Both the position numbers and the translations under genes were made by a program. A model generated the notes under the pieces. It had not been told where the DNA came from and ran no database searches. It saw nothing but the letters and a program-made list of their open reading frames with translations. A DNA stretch of 53,772 nucleotides from Microbacteriaceae bacterium PS02344 (GTDB lineage Bacteria > Actinomycetota > Actinomycetes > Actinomycetales > Microbacteriaceae): assembly GCA_029959905.1 (NCBI GenBank), contig JASCNZ010000017.1:1-53772 (forward strand), in the 5' to 3' direction. Positions 41,470 to 50,088 of the stretch are shown here, in pieces (within the stretch, counting starts at the first letter, position 1; each line of letters starts with the position of its first letter).

Positions 41470-42162
41470 TCAGTCGGCGAGTGCGGCGTCGACCGCCGCA
41501 TCGACGTGCAGCGCGGTGGTGGGGAAGACCGGCACCGAGACGTCGCCGGCCGAGAGGAGCAGCTCGATCTCGGTGCATCCGAGGATCACGCCCTGGGCCC
41601 CGCGGGCGATCAGCCGGTCGACGACCTCGACGTAGCTCCGGCGCGACTCGTCGCGCACCACGCCGTGCACCAGCTCGCCGTAGATGATGTCGTGCACGGT
41701 GCGTCGGTCGTCGGCCTCCGGGACGATCGTGCGGATGCCCTGCGCTGCGAGCCTCTCGGCGTAGAACGGCTTCTCCATGGTGAAGGCCGTGCCGAGCAGC
41801 CCGACGGTCTCGACGCCGGCGGCCGAGACGGCGGCCCCCGCCGCGTCGGCGATGTGCAGGAAGGGGATGCCCACGGCATCCGTGATCCGGTCGGCGACGA
41901 GGTGCATGGTGTTCGTCGCGAGCACCAGCAGGTCGGCACCGGCGTTCTCGAGCGCCCGGGCGCGGTCGGCGAGCAGCCCGCCGGCGGCGTCCCAGTCGTC
42001 GCGGGCCTGCATCGCCTCGATCTCGGCGAAGTCGAGCGAATCGAGGATGACGCGGGCGGAGTGGTAGCCGCCGAGTCGCGCCGCGACGCGCTCGTTCGCC
42101 AGCCGGTACCACTCGAGGGAGGACTCCCAGCTCATCCCGCCGAGAACGCCGATGGTCTTCAT
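41470..42162 (-). CDS. Aspartate/glutamate racemase family protein, YgeA-like
   Basis: The product has 230 residues. The family racemises Asp/Glu by two opposed acid/base residues, usually two Cys. Here the first is Thr83 (LATNTMH) and the second is Cys196 (ILGCTE). E. coli YgeA (EcL-DER) has the same Thr/Cys pair at nearly the same numbers. It starts MKTIGVLGGMSWESS, typical of the family. A TACCCT hexamer is 6 nt before the ATG. The shikimate-dehydrogenase-like gene is upstream with a 27-nt gap. Confidence 0.88.
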   Translation of the reverse strand: MKTIGVLGGMSWESSLEWYRLANERVAARLGGYHSARVILDSLDFAEIEAMQARDDWDAAGGLLADRARALENAGADLLVLATNTMHLVADRITDAVGIPFLHIADAAGAAVSAAGVETVGLLGTAFTMEKPFYAERLAAQGIRTIVPEADDRRTVHDIIYGELVHGVVRDESRRSYVEVVDRLIARGAQGVILGCTEIELLLSAGDVSVPVFPTTALHVDAAVDAALAD

Positions 42163-42189
42163 GGCCTCAGGGTAGCGGCCGGCCGCCCA

Positions 42190-43011
42190 TCACTGCGCGC
42201 GCACGAACTCCTCGGCGGCGCGCACCTGCTCGTCGGAGGGGCGGATGCCCGTATAGAGCACGAACTGCTTCAGCGCCTGGCGGGTCGCGACCTCGGCGCC
42301 GCTGATCACGGTCTTGCCTGCCGCCCGCCCCGCACGGATGAGGGGCGTCTCGGCGGGCATCGCCACCACGTCGAACACCACGGATGCCGCGGCGATCTGC
42401 ATGTCGGTGAAGGCGAGTTCGTGCTCGTCGGGGCCGCCCGCCATGCCGATGGGGGTGATGTTCACGATGATGTCGGCGGTCGTGGTGCCCTCGGCATCCG
42501 ACTGCCAGATGAAGTCGTAGAGGTCGGCGATCAGCCGGCCCGCGTCCTCGTTGCGGGCGGCGATCGTGACCCGGGTGAAGCCGGCGTCGCGGAACGCCGC
42601 GGCGGTGGCTTTGGCCATGCCGCCCGAACCGCGCAGCAGCACCGACGATCCGGCATCGAGGGCGTTCTCGGCGATCAGTTGCGCGATCGCCGAGTAGTCG
42701 GTGTTGTACGCCGTGAGTATGCCGTCATCGTTGACGATCGTGTTGACCGAGTCGATCGCGGCGGCCGACGGCTCCATGCGGTCGACGAACGCGATGACGT
42801 CCTCTTTATAGGGCATCGACACCGCGCAGCCGCGGATGCCGAGGCCGCGCACCCCGGCGATCGCCTGTTCGAGATCGGTGGGCGCGAACGCCTTGTAGAT
42901 CCAGTTGAGCCCCAGCTCCTCGTAGAGGAAGTTGTGGAAGCGCGTGCCGTTGTTGCTCGGGCGTCCCGACAGCGAGATGCACAGCGTCATGTCCTTGTTC
43001 AGCAGGGTCAC
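42190..43011 (-). CDS. Shikimate dehydrogenase-like protein (HI0607/SdhL type)
   Basis: The product has 273 residues. The substrate domain holds MPYKE with Lys69 and the NTD motif with Asp105, the catalytic pair of the AroE family. The nucleotide-binding loop is LRGSGGMAKATAAAF, which differs from the usual GAGGAS of AroE. This fits the SDH-like subgroup whose natural substrate may differ from shikimate. The GTG start is six bases from TAGCCT, so the transcript is probably leaderless. It is likely in one operon with the racemase. Confidence 0.85.
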   Translation of the reverse strand: MTLLNKDMTLCISLSGRPSNNGTRFHNFLYEELGLNWIYKAFAPTDLEQAIAGVRGLGIRGCAVSMPYKEDVIAFVDRMEPSAAAIDSVNTIVNDDGILTAYNTDYSAIAQLIAENALDAGSSVLLRGSGGMAKATAAAFRDAGFTRVTIAARNEDAGRLIADLYDFIWQSDAEGTTTADIIVNITPIGMAGGPDEHELAFTDMQIAAASVVFDVVAMPAETPLIRAGRAAGKTVISGAEVATRQALKQFVLYTGIRPSDEQVRAAEEFVRAQ

Positions 43012-43027
43012 GCGACAAGGCTACCGA

Positions 43028-43636
43028 TCATGGCGGCGACTGTGGGGCCGCGGATCCGGGAGGCGGGGCGACGGACATCGTCCGTGCTGTGCGCCCCGCC
43101 CTCCCGGAACCTGCGATCCTCCCCGGATCATTCCCCTGCTGCTTCACCTCACCGCCACGGGAAGGCCGTGGCGGGATCGTGCGTCCTCCCCTATGGTGAA
43201 GATGCATGCACAAGGGGATCGATCGTCCCCGTCTTTCCCCAGAAGACGGGCCGCCTTCCCCAGAGGCCAGACGATCCGTGCATGCGATTGGGCCCTCTCG
43301 AGTAGTTCAGTCCCCAATGGGCTACTCGAGGGGGCCGCTATCTATGTTTGCACTTTTTTCGAGATTTGTCCCCCAAATGGGGGACACGGACGCGAAAAAA
43401 GTTGTACAGTGGACTCTGACGCACCCTCCGGTCGTCTTCGGCCCTCATCGCTCCCCCCGCGGTGAGGGCCACACCATTTTTCAGGGAGGGTCCGTCTCGG
43501 CGGCTCCGGGCCGTCAGGGAACGCATCGGATGGCGGATGCTCCGCGCGAGCCGTCCGCATCCGGTGCGGTGTCCGCCCGGCCGCCAGGGCCCGCGCGTCG
43601 CCGTGCAACATTTGGATTACCTTCTGATTGCGTCTG
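43028..43636. other. Gene-free hairpin-rich stretch before the cold-shock gene
   Basis: No reading frame is convincing. Stems include CCCGTCTT/AAGACGGG (43228-43250), a 15-bp stem (43291-43305 with 43322-43336, one T-G pair) and a two-part palindrome at 43352-43402. The part around 43340-43405 is AT-rich against a GC-rich background. It might encode structured RNA or be a relic of a mobile element. Confidence 0.5.
43352..43402. repeat. Two-part palindrome ACTTTTTTCG ... CGAAAAAAGT
   Basis: The outer arms ACTTTTTTCG (43352-43361) and CGAAAAAAGT (43393-43402) are exact inverses. Inside them GTCCCCCAAATGGGGGAC (43368-43385) forms a 7-bp stem with a 4-nt loop. A related GTCCCCAATGGG is in the loop of the preceding 15-bp hairpin. 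Confidence 0.8.
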
Positions 43637-43664
43637 TTGCCCTCGGTACCTCACCCGCTAGCGT
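43637..43664 (+). promoter_or_regulatory. Candidate promoter of the cold-shock gene
   Basis: TTGCCC (43637-43642) and TAGCGT (43659-43664) have a 16-nt spacer. A start near 43671 would leave a leader of about 48 nt. Confidence 0.5.
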
Positions 43665-43718
43665 TAGCGATGTCGGTGCATCCTGCGTCGGCTTCTTTTC
43701 CAGCAGAACAGGCAGTAC

Positions 43719-43925
43719 ATGAGCACCCAGGGCACTGTTAAGTGGTTCAACGCGGAGAAGGGCTTCGGCTTCATCTCCCCCGACGACGGAGGCGCCGACG
43801 TCTTCGCGCATTACTCCGCGATCGACTCCTCCGGCTACCGCAGCCTCGAAGAGAACCAGCGGGTCGAGTTCGACGTCGCGCAGGGCCCCAAGGGCCTGCA
43901 GGCCGAGAACATCCGCGCTCTCTGA
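43719..43925 (+). CDS. Cold-shock protein
   Basis: The product has 68 residues. It is a single cold-shock domain with both RNA-binding motifs: KGFGFIS (RNP1, about 14-20) and DVFAHYSAI (RNP2-like, about 27-35). Csp proteins bind single-stranded RNA or DNA and melt mRNA structure. The start gives the usual [16 protein letters not shown] weak purine-rich site and a possible promoter 55 nt upstream are present, and a terminator follows. Confidence 0.96.
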   Translation: MSTQGTVKWFNAEKGFGFISPDDGGADVFAHYSAIDSSGYRSLEENQRVEFDVAQGPKGLQAENIRAL

Positions 43926-43943
43926 GTCGCACGGTATTTCTCC

Positions 43944-43989
43944 GAACTCCCCGACCGGAGCCGCTTCTGCGGTGTCCGGCGGGGAGTTC
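43944..43989 (+). terminator. Terminator after the cold-shock gene
   Basis: GAACTCCCC (43944-43952) and GGGGAGTTC (43981-43989) form a perfect 9-bp stem with an inner CCGG/CCGG-containing structure in the loop. Confidence 0.75.
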
Positions 43990-44098
43990 TGTGCTTTCCG
44001 GACCCCGCGTCGAGCGCGTCGGTGGTCGCACTGAGCGCGCCGGCTCCTCGACCGGGTCGCGCGTCGGGTGCCACCTCGGCGGACGGCATCGTCCACAA

Positions 44099-44169
44099 CT
44101 CAGGACGAGCCGCGAGCTTCACGGCTGATCTGCCGGTGTCGAGCACCGATCCAGCCCGCCGGTCCTGAG
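44099..44169. repeat. Nested inverted repeat with CTCAGGAC arms
   Basis: CTCAGGAC (44099-44106) pairs with GTCCTGAG (44162-44169), with an inner CGGTG/CACCG hairpin around 44133-44148. It lies between the convergent cold-shock and HAD genes. Confidence 0.65.
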
Positions 44170-44210
44170 CTGATGTCGGGTGCGGTCCCGGCCGTGATCG
44201 GACTGGCGGG

Positions 44211-44876
44211 TCAGCGCAGCAGGAGCGACCGCAGTTCGTCGACCGACGCGGCGCGGAAGGCCGCGTCATCGCCCTCGTGCGCGTCGCTGAAACCCCACTC
44301 GACGAAGATCACCGGCACGCCGTTGGCATTGCCGCCCTCGACGTCGTGGTGGCGGTCGCCGATGAGCACGGGGCGCGAGACGTCGGCGCCGAGCGCGGTG
44401 AGCCGGCGCAGCGCTTCGGCCACGATGTCGGTCTTCGAGGCCAGGGTCGACTCGTCGGGGGTGGCGCCGACGGTGGTGAGGAAGTCGGCGCGCAACTCGA
44501 AGTGGTCGATCAGCGCATCGACCTGGTTCTCGGGCTTCGAACTCGCGGTGGCCTGAGGGATGCCGGCGGCGTGCACCTCATGGATGAGATCGGCGACTCC
44601 GGGATACGTGGTCACGTCGGTGGTGTAGCCGTCGGCCTTGCCGAGCGTGCGGTAGAACGACACCGCTTCGGCCGACTGCTCGGGCGTCATGCCCGCCTGG
44701 TCCTGGAACGACTGGAACATGGGCGGGCCGATCCAGTGCACCAGCTCCTCGCGCGTGGGCGCCGGTCGTCCGAAGTGCGTGAGGGCGACGTTCAGACGGC
44801 GGAGGATGCCGACGGACGCGTCGACGATGGTGCCGTCGACGTCCCAGAGCACGCAGGAGTAGGGGGAGGAAGCCAT
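44211..44876 (-). CDS. HAD-superfamily phosphatase (phosphoglycolate phosphatase-like)
   Basis: The product has 221 residues. The catalytic motif I DVDGT has Asp12 and Asp14. Motif II is ATASSK, and motif IV is VLIGDRHHDVEGG. A helical cap domain covers about 20-85 (LNVALTHFGRPAPTREELVH). It belongs to the Gph/PGP group that hydrolyses small phosphate esters. TAGGCT lies 7 nt before the ATG; a GGAGGG sequence in the spacer may also act as a ribosome site. Confidence 0.87.
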   Translation of the reverse strand: MASSPYSCVLWDVDGTIVDASVGILRRLNVALTHFGRPAPTREELVHWIGPPMFQSFQDQAGMTPEQSAEAVSFYRTLGKADGYTTDVTTYPGVADLIHEVHAAGIPQATASSKPENQVDALIDHFELRADFLTTVGATPDESTLASKTDIVAEALRRLTALGADVSRPVLIGDRHHDVEGGNANGVPVIFVEWGFSDAHEGDDAAFRAASVDELRSLLLR

Positions 44877-45075
44877 ACCCTCCAGCCTATGGCCCGGCGC
44901 CGCGCGCCCGGGTTCCGGTGCACGGACGTGCAGGGCCGTGCGTGGCGGCGCCCGCATGGCCGCAGAACGGAGATGATCCGCGCGGTTGTCGGCGCGTCGG
45001 CATCCGACACGCGCTTCGCGCCACGATTGATCTGGGTTTTCGCGGGTCCGGTCGGCCGCCGGAACGAGCGGGGCG

Positions 45076-45771
45076 TCAGAAGAGGCGGGGGATGCCCGAC
45101 TCGATGCCCTTCATGTCTTCGTAGTCGAGCACGAGGCAGCGGATGCCGCGGTCCTCGGCGAGCACGCGGGCCTGCGGCTTGATCTCCTGTGCCGCGAACA
45201 CGCCCTGCACCGGCGCGAGGTGCGGGTCGCGACCGAGCAGCTCGAGGTAGCGGGTGAGCTGTTCGACGCCGTCGATGTCGCCGCGGCGCTTGATCTCGAC
45301 CGCGATGGCCGCGCCCCCGGCATCCCGCACCAGCAGATCGACGGGCCCGATCGCCGTCGGATACTCGCGGCGCACGAGCGTCGCGCCCTCCGAGATGCGC
45401 TCGACCTGCTCGGCGAGCAGCCGCTGCAGATCGGCTTCCACTCCGTCTTTCTGCAGACCGGGGTCGACGCCGAGCTCGTGCGAGGTGTCGTGGATGATCT
45501 CGTAGATCTGCACCCGCAGAGCGTCGCCGGTCTTCTTGTGGGTGACGCGCCACACGTCGACGACGCCCGCGGTCGCCTCCTCCTCGCCCGGCTCTTCGGT
45601 GGTGAGGGTGCACGGCGGGCTCATCCAGTTGAGCGGCTTGTAGCTGCCGCCGTCGGAGTGCACGAGCAGACTCCCGTCACCCTTGTGCACGAGCAGGCGG
45701 GTGGCGAGCGGCAGATGGGCGTTGAGTCGACCGGTGTAGTCGACGGAGCAGCGGGCGATGACGAGACGCAC
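45076..45771 (-). CDS. nucS: Mismatch-specific endonuclease NucS
   Basis: The product has 231 residues. NucS is the key enzyme of non-canonical mismatch repair in Actinobacteria, which lack MutS/MutL; it makes double-strand cuts at G-T, T-T and G-G mismatches. The N-terminal binding domain (about 1-115) leads to the nuclease domain with Asp145 (GPVDLL), Glu159 and Lys161 (VEIKRR). The C-terminal PRLF matches the sliding-clamp-binding end. The GTG start is 6 nt from TAGGCT. It is a single gene. Confidence 0.95.
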   Translation of the reverse strand: MRLVIARCSVDYTGRLNAHLPLATRLLVHKGDGSLLVHSDGGSYKPLNWMSPPCTLTTEEPGEEEATAGVVDVWRVTHKKTGDALRVQIYEIIHDTSHELGVDPGLQKDGVEADLQRLLAEQVERISEGATLVRREYPTAIGPVDLLVRDAGGAAIAVEIKRRGDIDGVEQLTRYLELLGRDPHLAPVQGVFAAQEIKPQARVLAEDRGIRCLVLDYEDMKGIESGIPRLF

Positions 45772-45997
45772 CCGACGAGCCTACTTCGTCGCGTCGCTGT
45801 CGCATGACGCGGTCGGCGGCGGGCGGGGCGGTTGGTGCGGTCTGCCTCGCGTCAGGACTCGTGGTCGGTGTGGCATCGCCCTGCGAAGGAGATCTCGGGA
45901 TGAGAAGGAGCGGATGCCGCTTTCGGTCCTTCTATGCGCGAGAGCTCCTGCCCACCGGGTGGTGTGCGGCGGCGGGCGATCAGCGCGGGGCGGGCGA

Positions 45998-47224
45998 TCA
46001 GCGCGGGGTGGGGGTCTTCGCGTCGGCGGGGAGGGGGCGCACGGCGCCCGAGAAGAGGCCGGACGCCACGATGAGCGCCATGAGGATGTACAGCGTGTTC
46101 AGCAGGCCGATGTGCTCGCTGATGAAACCGAGCACAGGCGGGCCGCCGAGGAACGCGACGTAGCCGATGGTCGCCGCAGCGCTCACTCGAGCGGCGGCCT
46201 TGGCGGGGTCGTCGGCGGCGGCGGACATGCCGATGGGGAACCCCAGCGAGGCGCCCACACCCCACAGTGCCGCGCCGACCAGCATGAGCGGCAGGTTCGG
46301 CGCGAGGATGAACAGCAGCACCCCGGCGGCGGCCGAGAGGGCCAGCACCCGGAGGACGACCACCCGTCCGAAGCGGTCGACGAGCGGACCGCCGAACAGG
46401 CGCACCACGGTCATGCCCACCGAGAAGACCGCGAGGGCGACGGCGCCGCTGCCCGCCCCGAAGCCATGGCCCTGCTCGGTGCCGAGGGCGATCCAATCGT
46501 TCGCTCCGCCCTCGGCGAAGGCCATGCCCAGCATGACCACGCCGATGAGGTACGTGCGAGGCTCGCGCCACGCCTCGAGGGCGACGTGCATCCGCTCGCG
46601 CCACGCCGGCTTCTCTGCCGGTGCGGGGTCGAGGGCGTCGGTGCGCACCGGCACCTGCGTGAAGCAGAACACCGCGATCGCCGCGAGCAGCAGCCCCATG
46701 ATGCCGGCGTGCACGGCGACCGTCAGGTGCAGCCACGCCGCCAGCGCGCCGACGCCCGCGCCGATCACGGTGCCGAAGCTGAAGAAGGCGTGGAACACGG
46801 GCAGCACCGTGCGGCCCATCTGCTGCTCGATCGCGGTCGCCTCGACGTTCATCATGACGTCGAGGCATCCGTTCCCGAATCCGAACAGCACCATGCCGAC
46901 GAGCACGACCGGAATCGAGGCGAGCACGGTCGAGCCCACGCCGATGAGGGCGATGCCGACCGAGAACATGAGCATCGTGAGGAGCATGCCGCGCCGTGCG
47001 CCGGTACGCGCCATGACGGCGGGACTCGTCGAGATGCCGATGATCGACGAGATGCCCATGCCGAGCAGGATGAGCCCGACCTGCGCGTTGTCGAGCCCCA
47101 GGTCGCTCTTGATGCCCGGCACGCGCGAGGCCCAGGTCGCGACCGAGAGACCGCTCGCGGCGAAGATCGCGAAGATCGCAGCGCGCCAGCGCACGAACTG
47201 CGAGCGCGAGAGGGCGGTGTCCAT
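45998..47224 (-). CDS. MFS transporter, LacI-controlled
   Basis: The product has 408 residues and 12 predicted helices. Its pattern (ASRVPGIKSDLGLDNAQVGL, FGFGNGCLDVMMNVEA) fits the YfmO/BsYbfB-like group of MFS permeases. The start is set at 47224, where TAGGAT is 7 nt upstream; an ATG three codons earlier is possible. It diverges from the LacI-type gene, with a perfect operator-like palindrome next to its -10. The transported compound is unknown. Confidence 0.88.
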   Translation of the reverse strand: MDTALSRSQFVRWRAAIFAIFAASGLSVATWASRVPGIKSDLGLDNAQVGLILLGMGISSIIGISTSPAVMARTGARRGMLLTMLMFSVGIALIGVGSTVLASIPVVLVGMVLFGFGNGCLDVMMNVEATAIEQQMGRTVLPVFHAFFSFGTVIGAGVGALAAWLHLTVAVHAGIMGLLLAAIAVFCFTQVPVRTDALDPAPAEKPAWRERMHVALEAWREPRTYLIGVVMLGMAFAEGGANDWIALGTEQGHGFGAGSGAVALAVFSVGMTVVRLFGGPLVDRFGRVVVLRVLALSAAAGVLLFILAPNLPLMLVGAALWGVGASLGFPIGMSAAADDPAKAAARVSAAATIGYVAFLGGPPVLGFISEHIGLLNTLYILMALIVASGLFSGAVRPLPADAKTPTPR

Positions 47225-47238
47225 GGGCCTCATCCTAT

Positions 47239-47252
47239 TCGAATCGATTCGA
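47239..47252. promoter_or_regulatory. Palindromic LacI-type operator between MFS and lacI genes
   Basis: TCGAATCGATTCGA is a perfect 14-nt palindrome with the central CG typical of LacI-family operators. It is two bases from the MFS -10 (ATCCTA on the plus strand, 47232-47237) and 20 bases from the lacI -10 (TATCCT, 47272-47277). Confidence 0.75.
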
Positions 47253-47283
47253 GCCTCGAGGGGTCGCGCGTTATCCTCGGACC

Positions 47284-48345
47284 ATGAGCAGTCAGGAGCC
47301 GTCTCGGCGCGCGACCATCTCTGATGTCGCCCGCGAGGCGGGGGTCTCCACGTCGACCGCGTCGATCGTCTTCAGCGGCAAGGCGAAGGTCTCCGACGGC
47401 ACGCGCGATCGGGTTCTCGCCGCCGCCTCCCACCTCGGGTACGCCGGGCCCGACCCCCGGGCGGCGTCGCTCCGCCGGGGCCGCAGCGGGATCGTCGCCG
47501 TCGTGTTCGAGGGGCACCTGCGCCACGCCTTCCTCGACCCGGTGACGACGGCGATGATGGACGGCCTCGCCGACGGGCTCGCCGAGCTCAGCTCCGGCAT
47601 CCTGCTCATGCGCGACGACGGCGGCGACGGTCTCGCCCTCGCGAGCGCCCCGGTCGACGCGTACGTGCTCATCGGATGGTCGGGTCGCACCCGCGAATCC
47701 GTGCGGGTCGTCCGCGGCCGCGGATTGCCGGTCGTCGTCATCGAGGGAGACCCGGGCGATCCCGGCATCCCTCGCGTCACGCTCGACAATGCGGATGCCT
47801 CGGCCGCTCTCGCCCGGCATCTGCACGACCTCGGCCATCGCGACATCGCGATCGTGACGCTGTCGCTCGGTTCGCAGCGGCAGCGCGGCCCGGTGACCCC
47901 CGAGCGCATCGCCGAGGCGACGATCGGGGTGACCGTCGACCGGCTCGAGGGCACGCGGCGCGTGTTCCCCGACGCTCCGGCGGTCTCGGCGGCGGGCAGC
48001 CTGATCGACGAGGGGCTGGTGGTCGGGAGGGAGCTGCTTGCCGATCCCGGCGGTCGACCCACCGCGATCCTGGCCCAGAGCGACCTGCTCGCGGTCGGCG
48101 TGATCCGCGCCGCGGAGGAGCTGGGTCTGCGCGTGCCGGAGGACATCTCGGTGGCGGGCTTCGACGGCATCGCGGTCGACGGCCTCGGTGAGAGGGCGCT
48201 CACGACGGTCGTGCAGCCCGCGGTCGAGAAGGGCCGCGTGGCGGGCGAGCAGATCGCGCGGATGCTTGCCGGAGAGCCGGGCGAGACGCAGGATCTCACC
48301 TGTGTGGTGCGCGTGGGCGACACGACCGGGCCGCCGTCGCGCTGA
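47284..48345 (+). CDS. LacI-family transcriptional regulator
   Basis: The product has 353 residues. Residues 8-57 form the LacI helix-turn-helix and hinge (TISDVAREAGVSTSTASIVF). The rest is a periplasmic-binding-like effector domain ending with VPEDISVAGFDGIAVDGLGE and GEQIARMLAGE. TATCCT lies 6 nt before the ATG, suggesting a leaderless transcript. It probably represses the divergent MFS gene and itself from the palindrome at 47239. The effector is unknown. Confidence 0.92.
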   Translation: MSSQEPSRRATISDVAREAGVSTSTASIVFSGKAKVSDGTRDRVLAAASHLGYAGPDPRAASLRRGRSGIVAVVFEGHLRHAFLDPVTTAMMDGLADGLAELSSGILLMRDDGGDGLALASAPVDAYVLIGWSGRTRESVRVVRGRGLPVVVIEGDPGDPGIPRVTLDNADASAALARHLHDLGHRDIAIVTLSLGSQRQRGPVTPERIAEATIGVTVDRLEGTRRVFPDAPAVSAAGSLIDEGLVVGRELLADPGGRPTAILAQSDLLAVGVIRAAEELGLRVPEDISVAGFDGIAVDGLGERALTTVVQPAVEKGRVAGEQIARMLAGEPGETQDLTCVVRVGDTTGPPSR

Positions 48346-48378
48346 CGACGCGGTCGTCATCCGGGCGGGAGCCGCGCC

Positions 48379-49893
48379 TCAGCTGTGGGCCGGTCCGAGG
48401 GGCAGGAGCGTCTCGCCGAAGTCGAAGATGCGGTAGCGGCCGCAGTCGACCACCTCATCGGGAATCGCCGACACGGGCAGCTCCCACGGGACGGTCTGCG
48501 CGTCTTCGACGAGGAACGAGACCTCGCTCGCCGCCAGGTCGGTGCGATTCACCAGCCACGCGTACCCGTTCAGGCGGTGGTCGACCTGCACGAGGCGGGA
48601 GGGGTCGTCGAGGTGCAACTTCGGTAACCGCACCGTCCAGAACTGCCCCGCCCCGGTGCGATCGGATGCCTCGACCCAGTCGGTCACGCAGGCGAGATCG
48701 GCGTCGGGCCGGGAGGCGGCAGCGGCCACGCGGGGGATGCTCACCCCGGCGCCGATCACCAGCACCACGGCGATCACCGCGGTGACTCGTCGGCGCAGAC
48801 CCGGCGCGAGACGCAGCACGCGAGGCTCGGCGACGAGCGCGAGCGCCGGGGCGAACGCCAGCGGCTGCAGGTATCGCGCGGCGTGGGTGCCGAGGGCGAT
48901 CGCGCCGACGATCACGAGAAGGGGCGCGAGCCAGGCGGCGCCCGCGACGAAGCGCGACCCCGGATCGTGCGAACGGACGCCGCGCGCGACCGCCCACCCC
49001 AGCAGCCCGGCGGTGATCGCCGCGGCGAGAACGCCGAGCGGAGAGTCCAGGCGGTCGCCGAGTAGCCCGCCGTAGTACACCAGCGACTCACGCCACTGCT
49101 CCGGCTGCGCGTATCCGGCGCCCGTGTTGGCGATCCATGCCGAGATCGGAATACGGGAGGCGAGGCCGATCGCCGTGCCCGCCGCCAGCGCGGCGAGAGC
49201 TGTCAGGGCCGGTGATCGCGCCCCCGGAGCCGCGCGTCTTCCTGGGGCCGCGCGCACGGCGAGGAGAATGCCGAGCGGCACCACCGCCCAGGCGATGAAA
49301 AGCGGATTCGACAGGGTGGAGATGCTCCCGAGCGTGAGCAGCGCGGCGAGGAGCATCGCATTCGGGCGGTCGTGATCGAGCATCCGCCGGACGATCCCGG
49401 CGACCAGCACCGTGGCGATCACCGTCGCCGAGTAGTACGTGGTCGTCAGGGGCAGCGAGGCGAGTTCGAGGGCGTCACGCGACGCCGAGGTCTCGGTCAT
49501 CGCAAGCACCCCGAAAACTCCGAGCGCGGCCACAGACCACGCGACGGGCGCCGCGCCCTCGCGGCGTCGACCGGCGGCCAGCCGCAACGCGCCGTAGAGG
49601 GCGAGCAGGTCGAGCACAGCGTTGACCGCGAGCAGCCCGTCGACGTCGAGCGGCAGCACCGCGTGCAGGGCAGCGAACACAGCGGTCTCCGGCAGGAACA
49701 GCACGCTCGACATCGCCCAGTCCTGGGGCCCTCCGCCGAGCAACGAGCGGGAGAGCAGCGCGACGATGAGGGAGTCCCCGTCCCGGAACAGCAGCTCCGC
49801 CCGGGCGGATGAGGCGACAGTGCCGACCGTGATGACGGCCACCGCGAGGGCGAGCATCCATCCCGCCAGCTCTCGCACCCACGTCCGTTGCAC
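48379..49893 (-). CDS. Large polytopic membrane protein, possible glycosyltransferase-like
   Basis: The product has 504 residues with about ten predicted helices, and the C-terminal 130 residues are extracellular and soluble. The first loop has an acidic pair (LLFRDGDSLIVALL), as GT-C glycosyltransferases have, but no confirmed family motif is visible. It starts with GTG (MQRTWVREL). It converges with the lacI gene 33 nt away and is divergent from the Mrp operon. A wall or lipid glycan role is a guess. Confidence 0.6.
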   Translation of the reverse strand: MQRTWVRELAGWMLALAVAVITVGTVASSARAELLFRDGDSLIVALLSRSLLGGGPQDWAMSSVLFLPETAVFAALHAVLPLDVDGLLAVNAVLDLLALYGALRLAAGRRREGAAPVAWSVAALGVFGVLAMTETSASRDALELASLPLTTTYYSATVIATVLVAGIVRRMLDHDRPNAMLLAALLTLGSISTLSNPLFIAWAVVPLGILLAVRAAPGRRAAPGARSPALTALAALAAGTAIGLASRIPISAWIANTGAGYAQPEQWRESLVYYGGLLGDRLDSPLGVLAAAITAGLLGWAVARGVRSHDPGSRFVAGAAWLAPLLVIVGAIALGTHAARYLQPLAFAPALALVAEPRVLRLAPGLRRRVTAVIAVVLVIGAGVSIPRVAAAASRPDADLACVTDWVEASDRTGAGQFWTVRLPKLHLDDPSRLVQVDHRLNGYAWLVNRTDLAASEVSFLVEDAQTVPWELPVSAIPDEVVDCGRYRIFDFGETLLPLGPAHS

Positions 49894-50020
49894 GGAGCCA
49901 CTCTGCCACGGTGAGTCACCGGCCGGTCGCCCTCGTGGGCACGCCCACCGGCGGACCCTCCCCGCGGCCGACGGCCGGGCGGATGTCGCCCCTGCGGCCT
50001 AACGGTTCCCTAACGCCCGG

Positions 50021-50026
50021 TAGACT
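50021..50026 (+). promoter_or_regulatory. -10-like TAGACT upstream of the Mrp operon
   Basis: TAGACT lies 62 nt before the ATG of the first gene, giving a leader of about 55 nt that includes a GAGGAG ribosome site at about 10 nt from the ATG. Confidence 0.45.
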
Positions 50027-50088
50027 GGGGTCACACCCGCCCGCCTGAGCCGTCCCCCACGGCCGACGAGCCCCGAGGAGCCGCGTAT

